Positions 16,179 through 24,302 of a DNA stretch of 50,720 nt are shown here, piece after piece. The notes below the pieces were generated by a model. It was given only the letters and a program-made list of their open reading frames with translations. It was not told the origin of the DNA and did no database searches. The translations under genes were made by a program, and so were the position numbers. Source of the DNA: Verrucomicrobiales bacterium (GTDB lineage: Bacteria; Verrucomicrobiota; Verrucomicrobiia; Limisphaerales; Palsa-1400); contig PLGF01000060.1 of NCBI GenBank assembly GCA_003138485.1, positions 1 through 50,720 on the forward strand. Direction: 5' to 3'. Every line of letters begins with the position of its first letter. The first letter of the stretch is position 1.

Positions 16179-17422
16179 TGGACAGCGGGGGAATCGGGTT
16201 TGCGGAGCGGGGTGTGTTGAAAATCGTGGTTGGCGGCGCGGGCTTTTTCCATCCAGCCGATGTTTTCGATGCGCCATTGGGCCATTTCGTACAGAGAGGC
16301 CAGGCTGGGCGGGCTGTTGGTGGCGGTCAGTTCGGCCTGGCGGGCGGTGATTTGACCGTAAATGGCTGTGGCCTTCTGCCACTGTTGCAACTGCTCGTAA
16401 ACCAGACCGGTCTGGTACCAGACCGGGCCTTGCCAGGCAATGGTGGGGTCCAGCGCGGCCAGATTTTGATAGATTTGCAACGCATCGAGGTAATCGCCTT
16501 CCTTGTAGAGTTGATTGGCGATTTCGTTGCCGGCCCGGCGCTGCCAATAAACCCAAATGTCCGGGTTCTTGCTGACGTTCTCCTCCTGCGATTGCAACAA
16601 TAAGAGCACCTGTTTCATCGCGTCCTGATTGCGGCCGACGCCTTTGAAGGCGGAGGCGAGGACGAAGCGGACTTCGGGAACGTCCGCGTTGACAGGATAG
16701 GACTCCAGAAAGTGTTGGGCGCGGGTGATGGTTTCGACGTGGTTGGTAAGGTAAGCCAGGGAGCGGATGAGCTTGAATTCGAGGGCTTCGCGGTTGAGGT
16801 TCGGGCTGTCGGACTTGAGGATGCGGCTGAAGAAATCGGACGCCTCCTCGAATTGTCCCTGGAGGTAGTAGGTGTCGGCGATCTCGGTCTGGGCCTGGAG
16901 CACCAGGGTCTTATAGTAATCAATGTTGTCGAGCTTCAGTTTGAGGGCGGTGGACATGACGGCGTAGAACTTGGAGATGGCAAGGTTGTTGACGCCCATC
17001 TGGCGGTAGAGCAAGCCCTCGCGGAGCATGATTTCGGGAACGCTGGGGTCTTCGGGGTAAAGGTGGCGGTATTGGGCGAAAATCTGCTGGGCTTTGACGT
17101 AATCGTTACTGTCCTGCATCGTCAAAGCCAGGTCGAAGAGGGCCTTGCGTTTGAATTCCGGAGGCGCGTTGGTTTCCAGGATACTGATTAGAATCTTGGC
17201 CGCCACAGCCGGGTTCTTGTCACGGCGCTGGCGGGTGGCCAATTCGAATTGCTCCTCGAAAGACTTCCGCGGGGTGGGCTGGTTGGTTGCCACTGCCACA
17301 TGCTCAACCATATAGGAATTTGTCAGCGTCCCAGGTTCCGGCGCGAGCAACAGATTCGTTTCGGCCTGCGCGACGGACGCCGTCAAGACCATCGCGGCCA
17401 GGCATTGGCAGATGCGTTTCAT
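16175..17422 (-). CDS. Exported TPR-repeat protein
   Basis: The 415-residue protein begins with a signal peptide, with probable cleavage after SVAQA near residue 20. From about 55 it consists of helical repeats with TPR spacing, for example KRKALFDLALTMQDSNDYVK and EIADTYYLQGQFEEASDFFS, and again around residues 305-360 with GDYLDALQIYQNLAALDP. Such proteins act as periplasmic or membrane-attached scaffolds. It has no catalytic motif. It starts 7 bp after the preceding small secreted protein gene ends and overlaps the FlgN-like gene by ATGA, so the three are likely made together. Confidence 0.85.
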   Translation of the reverse strand: MKRICQCLAAMVLTASVAQAETNLLLAPEPGTLTNSYMVEHVAVATNQPTPRKSFEEQFELATRQRRDKNPAVAAKILISILETNAPPEFKRKALFDLALTMQDSNDYVKAQQIFAQYRHLYPEDPSVPEIMLREGLLYRQMGVNNLAISKFYAVMSTALKLKLDNIDYYKTLVLQAQTEIADTYYLQGQFEEASDFFSRILKSDSPNLNREALEFKLIRSLAYLTNHVETITRAQHFLESYPVNADVPEVRFVLASAFKGVGRNQDAMKQVLLLLQSQEENVSKNPDIWVYWQRRAGNEIANQLYKEGDYLDALQIYQNLAALDPTIAWQGPVWYQTGLVYEQLQQWQKATAIYGQITARQAELTATNSPPSLASLYEMAQWRIENIGWMEKARAANHDFQHTPLRKPDSPAVQ

Positions 17423-17429
17423 GGATTGG

Positions 17430-17894
17430 TCATGGAGAAGACTTGGCGGGCGGCGTCACGGATGCTGCGGACGGGGCCGGTTGCTGGAAGCCAACCGGGG
17501 CGGGTGCGGCGCCGCTGGCCCCATTGGTCGCGGGGCGAAAGAACTGCATCAGCACTTGCGGGGAAATGATCGGCTCCACATTGACCGGGAGCGAAGGCGC
17601 GGAAGAAGCCTCCATGATCACCGCGTTGGAGCCGCTGGTGTTCGTGCCGGCCAATGGGGGGATCACAGCATCCGGGCTTGCGGCGTCAGCGTCCTCATCA
17701 AACTCCATGTTGACGATGTTCGACGGAACAGTGGCCGGGGCGCTGACCCAATTGGTGGACAGCAAGGGCAGCGCGCGAAACCGCAATGGAACTGGCCCGG
17801 CGTTGGGCAAATAGCCCGAACCAGCCCATACGACCGCGGCGACACTCAGGAAGCCGGCCATCGCAATTCCCGCATGGCAATATCGTCGGAACAT
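17430..17894 (-). CDS. Small exported Pro/Ala-rich protein of unknown function
   Basis: Not recognised. The 154-residue protein has a basic N-terminus and one hydrophobic segment (about 9-25) that could be a signal peptide or an anchor. The rest is low in charge and rich in Pro, Ala, Ser and Val, with no Cys after the signal region, and looks unstructured. It is the first gene of a four-gene operon and starts at ATG 17894 behind an AGGAGAGAAG sequence. A 133-bp gap separates it from the divergent HDOD gene. Confidence 0.75.
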   Translation of the reverse strand: MFRRYCHAGIAMAGFLSVAAVVWAGSGYLPNAGPVPLRFRALPLLSTNWVSAPATVPSNIVNMEFDEDADAASPDAVIPPLAGTNTSGSNAVIMEASSAPSLPVNVEPIISPQVLMQFFRPATNGASGAAPAPVGFQQPAPSAASVTPPAKSSP

Positions 17895-18027
17895 GAATCT
17901 TCTTCTCTCCTACGATTATCGTCAGACTGCGCGGGAACTTTAGGCGGGAACAGAGCGGGACGGCGTGCCGGGGCTTTCCGGCTGCAAGCGTTTAAGTTTC
18001 TGCGGGGAAAACCGATAAATATGCTGA

Positions 18028-18945
18028 ATGAGTTCAGGAATTTTGGCTCCAAGCGCCACTTGCGAAAAGTTGGACCGTACGCAGGTGGATGCAAGATTGA
18101 GCGGCTGCGCCTGCCTGCCGTCATTAAGCACGATTGATTCGGCGTTGCGGGAATTGTTGAGCGCCGACCAGCGCTACACGTCCCAGATCGCCGAAATCAT
18201 CCGGCGCGATCCCAGCTTGACCGCCCGCCTGCTGCGCCTGGTCAACTCCGTCTATTACGGCATGTCCAAACCGGTCAGAAACATTGAGGAGGCGGTCTTC
18301 TACCTGGGCGTCCGCCAAATCCGGCAACTGGCCATGGTGACACCCATCATCGAAGATTTTCAGAAACTGGCCGAGGGTCACCGATTCCCTTGGCGCCAAT
18401 TCTGGCGGCACTGCATCGCCACCGCGTTGATGACCCGCGAGATCACCGATTTGCTCCAAAGCAATGATGCCGAAATCGATTACGTCGCCGGCCTCATTCA
18501 CGATGTGGGCAAGATCGTCATGGCCTCGGCCTTTCCAGACCATTTTAACGAGATTTATCATCAGCGCGCCGAGGAATGCAAAGACCTCATGCACCTGGAG
18601 CGGGAAGTCCTGGGGGTGGATCACGCTGAGTTGGGCGCCATGTACCTCAGAAAACAGCGCCTGCCGGAAGCGTTTGTTGAAATCGTCCAATATCATCATG
18701 TCCCGCAGGCTGCCCGCTATCAGGCCAACGTCACCGCGGCCGTTCACGTGGCCGACCTGCTGGTCCGCCACACCAAGATTGGCGAAAGCGGCAACCACGC
18801 CGAGGTGCCCTTTGAAAGTTGGCTTCTTTCTCCGGGCTGGAAGCAGCTCTTCGGCCACCAAACCGACGCGGAGCGCGGCCTGTCGCGGGCCAGCCTCAAT
18901 CGGAGCCTGGAACGCATCCCGGCCATTTTGGAAAGCCTGGTGTAG
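18028..18945 (+). CDS. HDOD-domain signalling protein
   Basis: The HDOD domain is an HD-related output domain found in bacterial signalling proteins that control motility, stress and development. The 305-residue protein begins with a short N-terminal region. Then comes the HDOD core with RRDPSLTARLLRLVNSVYYG (about 59-78), a VFYLGVRQIRQLA helix, and an intact-looking HD-like LIHDVGKI (about 157-164). A later YHHVPQAA segment follows. No receiver or GGDEF domain is attached. ATG 18028 is the first in-frame start. The gene is divergent from the TPR/FlgN-like/sigma-54 regulator operon, which may hint at a shared motility or signalling role, but this is only context. Confidence 0.9.
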   Translation: MSSGILAPSATCEKLDRTQVDARLSGCACLPSLSTIDSALRELLSADQRYTSQIAEIIRRDPSLTARLLRLVNSVYYGMSKPVRNIEEAVFYLGVRQIRQLAMVTPIIEDFQKLAEGHRFPWRQFWRHCIATALMTREITDLLQSNDAEIDYVAGLIHDVGKIVMASAFPDHFNEIYHQRAEECKDLMHLEREVLGVDHAELGAMYLRKQRLPEAFVEIVQYHHVPQAARYQANVTAAVHVADLLVRHTKIGESGNHAEVPFESWLLSPGWKQLFGHQTDAERGLSRASLNRSLERIPAILESLV

Positions 18946-18991
18946 CGCCCCAACTCCACCAGGATCATTTCCCCCAACATCCTCACGACCC

Positions 18992-19162
18992 ATGAATACC
19001 CGGCGAACTTCCCGCTTCAGATACCGCGGAACTCCCAGACGGTTGGCCCCCTGCGATCTGCGCTTCAAGTGCATGGCGGCACAGCGCCGCATCCGGCGGG
19101 AAATTCATCTGCGCCAGATGCTCAAACTCGCCATGATCTACAGACGCTGGAGACACCTCTGA
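18992..19162 (+). CDS. Possible small Arg-rich protein
   Basis: A 56-residue frame between two plus-strand genes has an unusual composition: 17 or so Arg and Lys residues, several aromatic residues, no acidic cluster, and a closing helix LRQMLKLAMIYRRWRHL. No Shine-Dalgarno sequence precedes ATG 18992. In GC-rich DNA, such Arg-rich frames arise by chance, so this is a weak candidate. A nucleic-acid-binding or ribosome-associated role would suit the charge, but nothing else supports it. Confidence 0.22.
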   Translation: MNTRRTSRFRYRGTPRRLAPCDLRFKCMAAQRRIRREIHLRQMLKLAMIYRRWRHL

Positions 19163-19397
19163 AATAGAACTTCTTCCGGCTCTGTCATCGCATGAGGCGT
19201 GCCAGGAGAGAGATTCGACGCAAGCGCTTCACTGGAAGGCACGTCCGGAGGCGGGATGCCGCGGATGGGACGAGGAATTGCGGAAACTCGAATAAATTTG
19301 CGAAATCCCGCCTTTCCTGAAGCCAAAGTCCCAAGTCGCCCGGCCCGTTGCCCGGAGCGCATCGTTGGCACAACAAATGTTGCTGTAGGTAGAATAC
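19163..19397. other. Intergenic region upstream of the AhpD-like gene
   Basis: These 235 bp contain no convincing gene. An AGGTAG sequence about 10 bp upstream of ATG 19398 may serve as ribosome site. No strong promoter or hairpin was identified. Confidence 0.5.
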
Positions 19398-19958
19398 ATG
19401 CAAACGATTGAACCCGCCATCTGCCGCTTGAAGCCCATTGAGGCCCGCCAGATCAGCCCGGAAGTCCGCGCCACTCTGGATAAGTTCCATCTCGGCCCCG
19501 TGGAAACGTCTAATTTCCTCCGTGTGCTCGCCAAGTCCCTCGCCGCCATGCGCGCTTACGCCGAGGCAGAACACGCCTTGGCGGGCGGCCAGCTCACCGC
19601 GACTCAACGAAAGCAAATCGCCCTGGCCGTCGCCGAAATCAATGGCTCCGATTACTGCCTCGCCACCCATTCCAAAACGGCCGGGGATACCAACCTGAGC
19701 GACGCCGACATCCAGCTCGCCCGCCAGGCTTCGGCGGCGGACGGCAAAGCCGATGCGATGCTGCGCTTCACCCAGGCTGTCGTTCTGCAACGAGGGGAAA
19801 TCAAGGACGACGAACTCTGCCTGGTGCGCCAGGCGGGGTTTACGGAAACCGAGATCATCGAAATCGTCGCCAACATCGCCCTGAACATCTTCACCAATTA
19901 TCTGGCCATCATCTCCAAAACGGGAGCGGATTTCCCGGCGCGGCCCGCCGCAACCTAA
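19398..19958 (+). CDS. Carboxymuconolactone decarboxylase / AhpD-like family protein
   Basis: Cytosolic helical protein of the AhpD/CMD superfamily, members of which act as peroxidases or decarboxylases. The 186-residue protein has the superfamily core around residues 65-110: LTATQRKQIALAVAEINGSDYCLATHSKTA. The motif is YCLATH, with a single Cys followed four residues later by His. The second redox Cys of the CxxC AhpD site is missing. Such single-Cys forms are common in the peroxidase-related branch, so a classic two-Cys peroxidase reaction is not expected. The start ATG 19398 gives the usual length. It is convergent with uvrC. Confidence 0.85.
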   Translation: MQTIEPAICRLKPIEARQISPEVRATLDKFHLGPVETSNFLRVLAKSLAAMRAYAEAEHALAGGQLTATQRKQIALAVAEINGSDYCLATHSKTAGDTNLSDADIQLARQASAADGKADAMLRFTQAVVLQRGEIKDDELCLVRQAGFTETEIIEIVANIALNIFTNYLAIISKTGADFPARPAAT

Positions 19959-20138
19959 AAAGCCGTTTGGGTACGATGAACAGAGTTAGGGAAACCCTCA
20001 CCGCCGTCAATTCAAGCCGTAAATCACGCCTATTTACGCCTTAAATTGGTCGCCCCAATGACTAAACCTGATTCGAGCGGCTCAATTTCGTCATTGAGTC
20101 ATTTGAGCGTTCTTTCGTCATTCGGGCTTCGTCAGTCG
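19959..20138. other. Convergent intergenic region with GTCATT repeats
   Basis: This 180-bp gap between convergent stops holds a small hairpin CGTAAAT/ATTTACG (about 20018-20038) without a T-run. Then come four loosely spaced TCGTCATT-like units (20088-20095, 20097-20103, 20115-20122, 20137-20143). The last overlaps the uvrC stop codon. The spacing is irregular, so this is a simple repeat rather than a CRISPR array. Confidence 0.5.
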
Positions 20139-21713
20139 TCATTTCTCCTCAGCTTGAGGCTTGGCCTTGACCGCGTCCGTTGTGGCGGGGGCGGGACGGA
20201 GGTCGGAGGAGGCCATTCCCACAGCGGTGCGGGCTTGGAGGAACTTCTTCAATTCCAGCGCGGCTTTTCCGCCGAATCCCGGCACGGCGGCAATGGCTTC
20301 GAGGGTGGCCAGGCGGAGGCGCTGGACGGAGCCGAATTTGCGCAGGAGCGCCGCCTTGCGCTGCTGGCCGATGCCGGGGAATTCATCCAGGATGCTCTCG
20401 GAGAGTTTCTTGAGTCGAAGTTGGGCGTTGTAGGTGTTGGCGAAGCGGTGGGATTCGTCGCGCACACGCTGGAGGAGCTTGAGCGCGCCGGAATCCGTGC
20501 TGAGACGGAGGGGTTCGGCGATGGCCGGGCGGTGGATTTCCTCGAATTCCTTGGCCAGGCCGATGACCGGGACGGCTCCCAGGCCCAGTTTGGCCAGTTG
20601 GGCCAGTGCGGCGTTAAGCTGCCCCTTGCCACCGTCAATTACAATTAAGTCCGGCGGGCCGGCGGCGGCGGCGGTTTTCTGTTCGCGCAAAACGCGGGAG
20701 TAGCGGCGCTGGACCGCTTCGGCGATCGAGGCGAAATCGTCCTGGCCCGCCACGCTTTTGATGCGGAAGCGCCGGTAGCTGGAACGATCGGGCTTGCCGT
20801 CGCGGAAAGCGATCATTGAGGCGACGGCGAAGGTGCCGCTGATGTTGGAAATGTCGAAGCCTTCGATGCGGGCGGGGCTGGCGGTCAAATTCAGGGCGCG
20901 GGCCAGTTCAGCAAGGTCGCGGCGCGGGTCAAGGGCCACCGGGAGGGTGTAAGGAACGCGGGGGAATTGGCGGGTCTTCTGAGTGGTGAGCCGCAGATCG
21001 TCGAGGGCGTCGCGGTATTGGGCGGCCTTCTCGAAATCCTCCGCGGCGGCGGCCTTTTTCATCTGCTCCTCCAACTCGCGTTCCATTTCGCCGGTCTGGC
21101 CGGCCATGAAATCGCAGGCGGCCTCGACCTGCCGCCTGTAATCCTCCAGCGCGACGTTGGCGATGCAGGGGGCGGTGCAGTACTTGAGGTGGCCGTAGAG
21201 GCAATGCTTGTAATCCTCCGGGCCGGGTGTGAAGAGGCGGCAGCCGCGCAGGTTGAATCTGCGGCGCGCCAGAGTGAGCGTGTGGCGGGCAGAGGCGGAG
21301 TGGACGAACGGTCCGAAATAGCGGGCGCCGTCTTCCTGGCGCACGCGCGCGAGCATGAAACGGGGGATGGGGTCGTTGAGGTTGACCTTGATGAGGAGGA
21401 ACCGTTTGTCGTCGCGAAAACTGATGTTGTAGCGGGGCTGGTATTCCTTGATGAGCTTGCCTTCCAATAGAAGCGCCTCCGGCTCGTTGCGCACGGTGTA
21501 GGTGTCCAGATCGTGGATGGCGTCCACCAGCGCGTTGAATTTCAAGTCCCATCCCCGGCGGCGCGATGCCTGGAAATAGCTGCTGACGCGCTGGCGCAAA
21601 TCGCGCGCCTTGCCGACGTAAATGACCGTGCCAAAACGGTCCTTCATGAGATAGACCCCGGGTTTGTGCGGCAATTGGCCGACTTTATTGCGAATGTGAT
21701 CCGTGGCTGGCAT
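20139..21713 (-). CDS. uvrC: Excinuclease ABC subunit C
   Basis: Nucleotide-excision-repair nuclease that cuts on both sides of a lesion bound by UvrAB. The 524-residue protein has the N-terminal GIY-YIG nuclease domain (GVYLMKDRFGTVIYVGKARD at about 19-38). A UVR helix follows (MERELEEQMKKAAAAEDFEKA at about 210-230). The RNase H-like C-terminal nuclease core carries GFDISNISG and DLIVIDGGKGQLNAA, and two helix-hairpin-helix segments near PGIGQQRK and VPGFGGKAA close the protein. It is somewhat shorter than the E. coli protein but no domain is missing. ATG 21713 is well placed. A poorly conserved Lys/Ala-rich tail follows the last HhH. Confidence 0.96.
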   Translation of the reverse strand: MPATDHIRNKVGQLPHKPGVYLMKDRFGTVIYVGKARDLRQRVSSYFQASRRRGWDLKFNALVDAIHDLDTYTVRNEPEALLLEGKLIKEYQPRYNISFRDDKRFLLIKVNLNDPIPRFMLARVRQEDGARYFGPFVHSASARHTLTLARRRFNLRGCRLFTPGPEDYKHCLYGHLKYCTAPCIANVALEDYRRQVEAACDFMAGQTGEMERELEEQMKKAAAAEDFEKAAQYRDALDDLRLTTQKTRQFPRVPYTLPVALDPRRDLAELARALNLTASPARIEGFDISNISGTFAVASMIAFRDGKPDRSSYRRFRIKSVAGQDDFASIAEAVQRRYSRVLREQKTAAAAGPPDLIVIDGGKGQLNAALAQLAKLGLGAVPVIGLAKEFEEIHRPAIAEPLRLSTDSGALKLLQRVRDESHRFANTYNAQLRLKKLSESILDEFPGIGQQRKAALLRKFGSVQRLRLATLEAIAAVPGFGGKAALELKKFLQARTAVGMASSDLRPAPATTDAVKAKPQAEEK

Positions 21714-21826
21714 GGCTGCCCCTCACGCCTTGGCCCCGCCGGGAAAATCACTCGTCCGTTGCTTCATGGCTTGAAGGTTAGCGCAACGTCCGCGCCGGGG
21801 CCAGAGCCAACATGATAAACCGGGCC

Positions 21827-22927
21827 TTACGAAATCCAGCCGCAGACCTGGGCCAGGCGCACGAAGCCGTAACCCATCGCGCCTGTGACGGGGATGGTGA
21901 ACACCCAGGCCCAAACCATCCGCTCCACCACCGTCCATTTGATGGCGCTGAAGCGCTTGGCACAACCGACGCCCATGATGGCGGCGGAGATGTTATGGGT
22001 GGTCGAGACGGGAATTCCCAGCAGGGACGCCAGCCCGATGACGGTCGCCGAACTGGTCTCGGCCGCAAAGCCGTTGATCGGGTGCAGCTTGACCATTTTG
22101 TGACCCAGAGTCTTGATGATGCGCCAGCCGCCCACGGCGGTGCCCGAAGCCATGGTCAAGGCGCACAGGACTTTGATCCACGCCGCGATTTCCAAGTCCT
22201 TTCCGGGCGGCGGCACGGCGGAGCGGAGGAAATCGAGCCAGGCAGGCAAATGATCGAAGGTGCCGCTCTTGGTGGCGGAAAGGAGAGCCAGGGCGATAAT
22301 GCCCATGGTTTTCTGGGCGTCGTTGGTTCCGTGCATCACGCCCATGGAGGCGGCGCTGAACATTTGGGCAACGCCAAAGAACGCATTGACCTTCGAGGGG
22401 CGCTTGTTGCGGAGCGTGATGTAGAGCAGGGCCATCAACACGAAGCCGAAAACGAATCCAAGGAGGGGCGAAAAGAACATGGGAACGATGACCTTCCACA
22501 ACAATCCCTTCCCCAAATACCAATGCACGGCGCTGGGCTGCGCCCAGATAATGACGCTCCAACGATTGTGGGCCGCCGCCAGGGCCGCGCCGCACAGGCC
22601 GCCAATGAGCGCATGGCTCGAACTGGAGGGCAACCCGTGCCACCAAGTGATCAGGTCCCAAACAATGGCCCCCATCAGCGCGCAGACGATGATGGACGAG
22701 GTGATGGAAACAACGCCCGAATCGACCAGGCCGCTCGTAATCGTTTTGGCCACGGCCGTTCCCAGGAGCGCGCCGAAAAGATTGGTGCAGGCCGCCAGCG
22801 CCACCGCCTGGCGCGGCGTCAACACTTTGGTGGAGACGACGGTGGCGATGGAATTGGCCGTGTCGTGAAAGCCGTTGATGTACTCAAAAACGAGCGCGAC
22901 CACGATGACCGTCACGATGAGCGTCAT
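21827..22927 (-). CDS. pit: Low-affinity inorganic phosphate permease (Pit family)
   Basis: Inner-membrane phosphate importer that works by cation symport. The 366-residue protein carries the two Pit signature repeats, each near the start of a half: GFHDTANSIATVVSTK (about 19-34) and MHGTNDAQKTMGI (about 197-209). It has about ten hydrophobic segments. A DUF47 gene lies directly upstream and ends 6 bp before ATG 22927, the standard Pit partner arrangement. A separate high-affinity Pst system lies about 11 kb downstream in the same window, so the organism has both routes of phosphate uptake. Confidence 0.95.
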   Translation of the reverse strand: MTLIVTVIVVALVFEYINGFHDTANSIATVVSTKVLTPRQAVALAACTNLFGALLGTAVAKTITSGLVDSGVVSITSSIIVCALMGAIVWDLITWWHGLPSSSSHALIGGLCGAALAAAHNRWSVIIWAQPSAVHWYLGKGLLWKVIVPMFFSPLLGFVFGFVLMALLYITLRNKRPSKVNAFFGVAQMFSAASMGVMHGTNDAQKTMGIIALALLSATKSGTFDHLPAWLDFLRSAVPPPGKDLEIAAWIKVLCALTMASGTAVGGWRIIKTLGHKMVKLHPINGFAAETSSATVIGLASLLGIPVSTTHNISAAIMGVGCAKRFSAIKWTVVERMVWAWVFTIPVTGAMGYGFVRLAQVCGWIS

Positions 22928-22933
22928 GGCGTG

Positions 22934-23563
22934 TCAGGAGTTCTTGAGAGCGATGTTGGAAATGACGTTGCCCACGTCCCGGCAACGGTCGATGATCTTT
23001 TCGAGCAGCTCGTAGAGGTCCTTGCGCACAATGACGGTGATGGGATCGTACTTGCTGGTGAACAGTTCGCGCAGCGACTCCTCAATGGCCTTGTCGGCTT
23101 CGCCTTCGTAGTACTGCATCTTTTCGTTCAGGCTGCGGATTTCATCCAGCTTCACCCCGCGGCGCAGGCTCTGGACCATCTGCAAAACGGTGGCGGTCGC
23201 CTCTGTCAAGAGATGGATTTGCTTGGGGAATGTGATGCCCTCGACGTGTTGGGGCGTCAAGAGCAGGCGGCTGCCGAACTTTTCCACCGTTTTGGGAATC
23301 CGGTAAAGGGCGTTGGCCAGACACTCGATATCTTCGCGCTCCAAGGCCGTCACAAACGAGGTATAGACCGCCTCGCTGATCTCCGCGCGCAAGTCTTTCT
23401 CCCGCCGGCGCGACTGGATGAACTCGTAGGCGAGCGTGGTTTGTTTGGGGTCGGACACCAGTTTGACAAGCGCCTCCACGCTGGCCCGCGCCTCCTGCGC
23501 GCTGGCCTCCAGAAGGTCGAAGAACTTGTCGCCCTTGCCGAGAATCTTTTGAAGAGAAAACAT
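22934..23563 (-). CDS. DUF47 (PhoU-like) Pit accessory protein
   Basis: Helical-bundle protein of the DUF47 family, distantly related to PhoU and usually encoded next to Pit phosphate transporters, where it modulates activity. The 209-residue protein has family features throughout: LGKGDKFFDLLEASAQEA near the start, and the metal-ligand-like motifs EGEADKAIEES and DRCRDVGNVI in the later helices. It starts at ATG 23563 and is followed 6 bp downstream by pit, so the pair form an operon. Two 11-bp-phased GTCAC-like half sites lie 49-66 bp upstream of the start. Confidence 0.93.
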   Translation of the reverse strand: MFSLQKILGKGDKFFDLLEASAQEARASVEALVKLVSDPKQTTLAYEFIQSRRREKDLRAEISEAVYTSFVTALEREDIECLANALYRIPKTVEKFGSRLLLTPQHVEGITFPKQIHLLTEATATVLQMVQSLRRGVKLDEIRSLNEKMQYYEGEADKAIEESLRELFTSKYDPITVIVRKDLYELLEKIIDRCRDVGNVISNIALKNS

Positions 23564-23611
23564 TGCGTTAACTTTCTACCGGCTTGAACCAAAGCCGTAA
23601 ACAGGTTTTAT

Positions 23612-23629
23612 GTTACGTTCATGTGACGA
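23612..23629 (-). promoter_or_regulatory. Possible weak Pho box upstream of DUF47-pit
   Basis: On the minus strand, TCGTCAC (23629-23623) is followed exactly 11 bp later by ACGTAAC (23618-23612). This is the PhoB-type spacing seen in the pstS Pho box of this window, but the second half site matches poorly and the -10 region is not convincing. It lies 49-66 bp upstream of the DUF47 start. Confidence 0.35.
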
Positions 23630-23895
23630 ACTCGGCGCCCTCTTGTTTGAAGCGCGCCGCCCGCCGCATCTCGGGTTCTTGCGGAAATGTCGCCTGGACG
23701 GCGGCGTTGCGTCAAGCTGTACTTGTCATGGCTTGCGAGACTCGCCGGGCGCAGACGACCGGCTCGGCAGGCTGTTTTTTTTGTTACAATTTGATGACTG
23801 CGCACACACTTTCACTCTCCGTAAGCCCAAGCAATTGCGGTTGAATGCCTTACAATGCAGTTCCGGCAGCCCTTTTTCGCACGGACATGTCCGAA

Positions 23896-23928
23896 TTTGA
23901 CATGCAAATCTCGCCAAGGCATGTCAAA
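23896..23928. repeat. Perfect 10-bp inverted repeat near the XRE gene
   Basis: TTTGACATGC (23896-23905) and GCATGTCAAA (23919-23928) are perfect inverted arms around a 13-nt spacer. A further palindrome GGACATGTCC lies just beside it at 23883-23892, so three GACATG-type half sites cluster. It is 74-106 bp downstream of the XRE stop. It could be a transcript 3' hairpin or a regulator site; there is no T-run. Confidence 0.5.
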
Positions 23929-24001
23929 GTTACCGTGCTTGAAACTCAGGGCGTCAGCATATCGCCGCCGGGATGCCGCGCGAGCGAACGCAGGCGAGCC
24001 G

Positions 24002-24220
24002 CTAAACCTCATCAACCAAGTCCCGCAGGCGGGCACCCAAGGCATTGGCAATTTTGGCCAGGGTTTCCAACGTGGCCTTCTTCTCCGCCCGTTCTATTTC
24101 GCCGATGTAATTGCGATGCACACCGGCCTTTTCCGCCAGCTTTTCCTGACTCATTCGAAGCCGCCTCCGCCGAATGTGAATCGCCTCGCCGACGATCTGG
24201 TAAACTCTGGATATTGCCAC
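24002..24220 (-). CDS. Small XRE-family helix-turn-helix regulator
   Basis: DNA-binding regulator consisting of little more than one HTH domain. The 72-residue protein contains RRLRMSQEKLAEKAGVHRNY followed by IGEIERAEKKATLETLAKIA, the classic Cro/C1-type HTH. It looks much like the controller proteins of restriction-modification systems, but no methylase or restriction gene is nearby. GTG 24220 is the first start in frame. The gene is divergent from the giant RCC1 protein gene. Two direct repeats spaced by 21 bp sit in the shared promoter region and are the obvious candidate binding sites. Confidence 0.85.
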   Translation of the reverse strand: MAISRVYQIVGEAIHIRRRRLRMSQEKLAEKAGVHRNYIGEIERAEKKATLETLAKIANALGARLRDLVDEV

Positions 24221-24262
24221 GCGGAAAGCCTGCCAAAAAGATGGGGCTTGCGACTACAGTTC

Positions 24263-24295
24263 AATAGAATGTATATGCCGTCTAATAGACTGTAT
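24263..24295. promoter_or_regulatory. Candidate operator: 21-bp-phased direct repeats
   Basis: AATAGAATGTAT (24263-24274) and AATAGACTGTAT (24284-24295) are direct repeats with one difference, 21 bp apart, which is two helical turns. Each is itself a near-palindrome (ATA-GAnTG-TAT). They lie between the divergent XRE and RCC1 genes, just upstream of the -35 element of the latter. This fits two dimers of the XRE protein binding the same face of the DNA. Confidence 0.6.
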
Positions 24296-24302
24296 TTAAC
24301 GC

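Larger units (their letters stand above)
23564..24001. other. Intergenic region between the DUF47 and XRE genes
   Basis: This 438-bp gap has no supported gene. It holds a Pho-box-like pair (23612-23629), an eight-T run at about 23772-23779 with no convincing hairpin in front of it, and a perfect inverted repeat (23896-23928). Base composition becomes AT-richer from about 23770 on. Confidence 0.6.

Noticed and set aside
20088..20143. Repeated GTCATT units as a possible CRISPR or tandem array
   Set aside because: The units are short and irregularly spaced, with no consistent repeat or spacer length and no cas genes.
21812..23587. Plus-strand open frame of 591 codons
   Set aside because: Antisense to pit and its DUF47 partner, both firmly identified.
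23772..23779. Eight-T run as a terminator of an upstream gene
   Set aside because: No stable hairpin precedes it and no plus-strand gene ends here.
24002..24220. XRE gene as controller protein of a restriction-modification system
   Set aside because: The protein resembles such controllers, but no methylase or restriction endonuclease gene is within the window.
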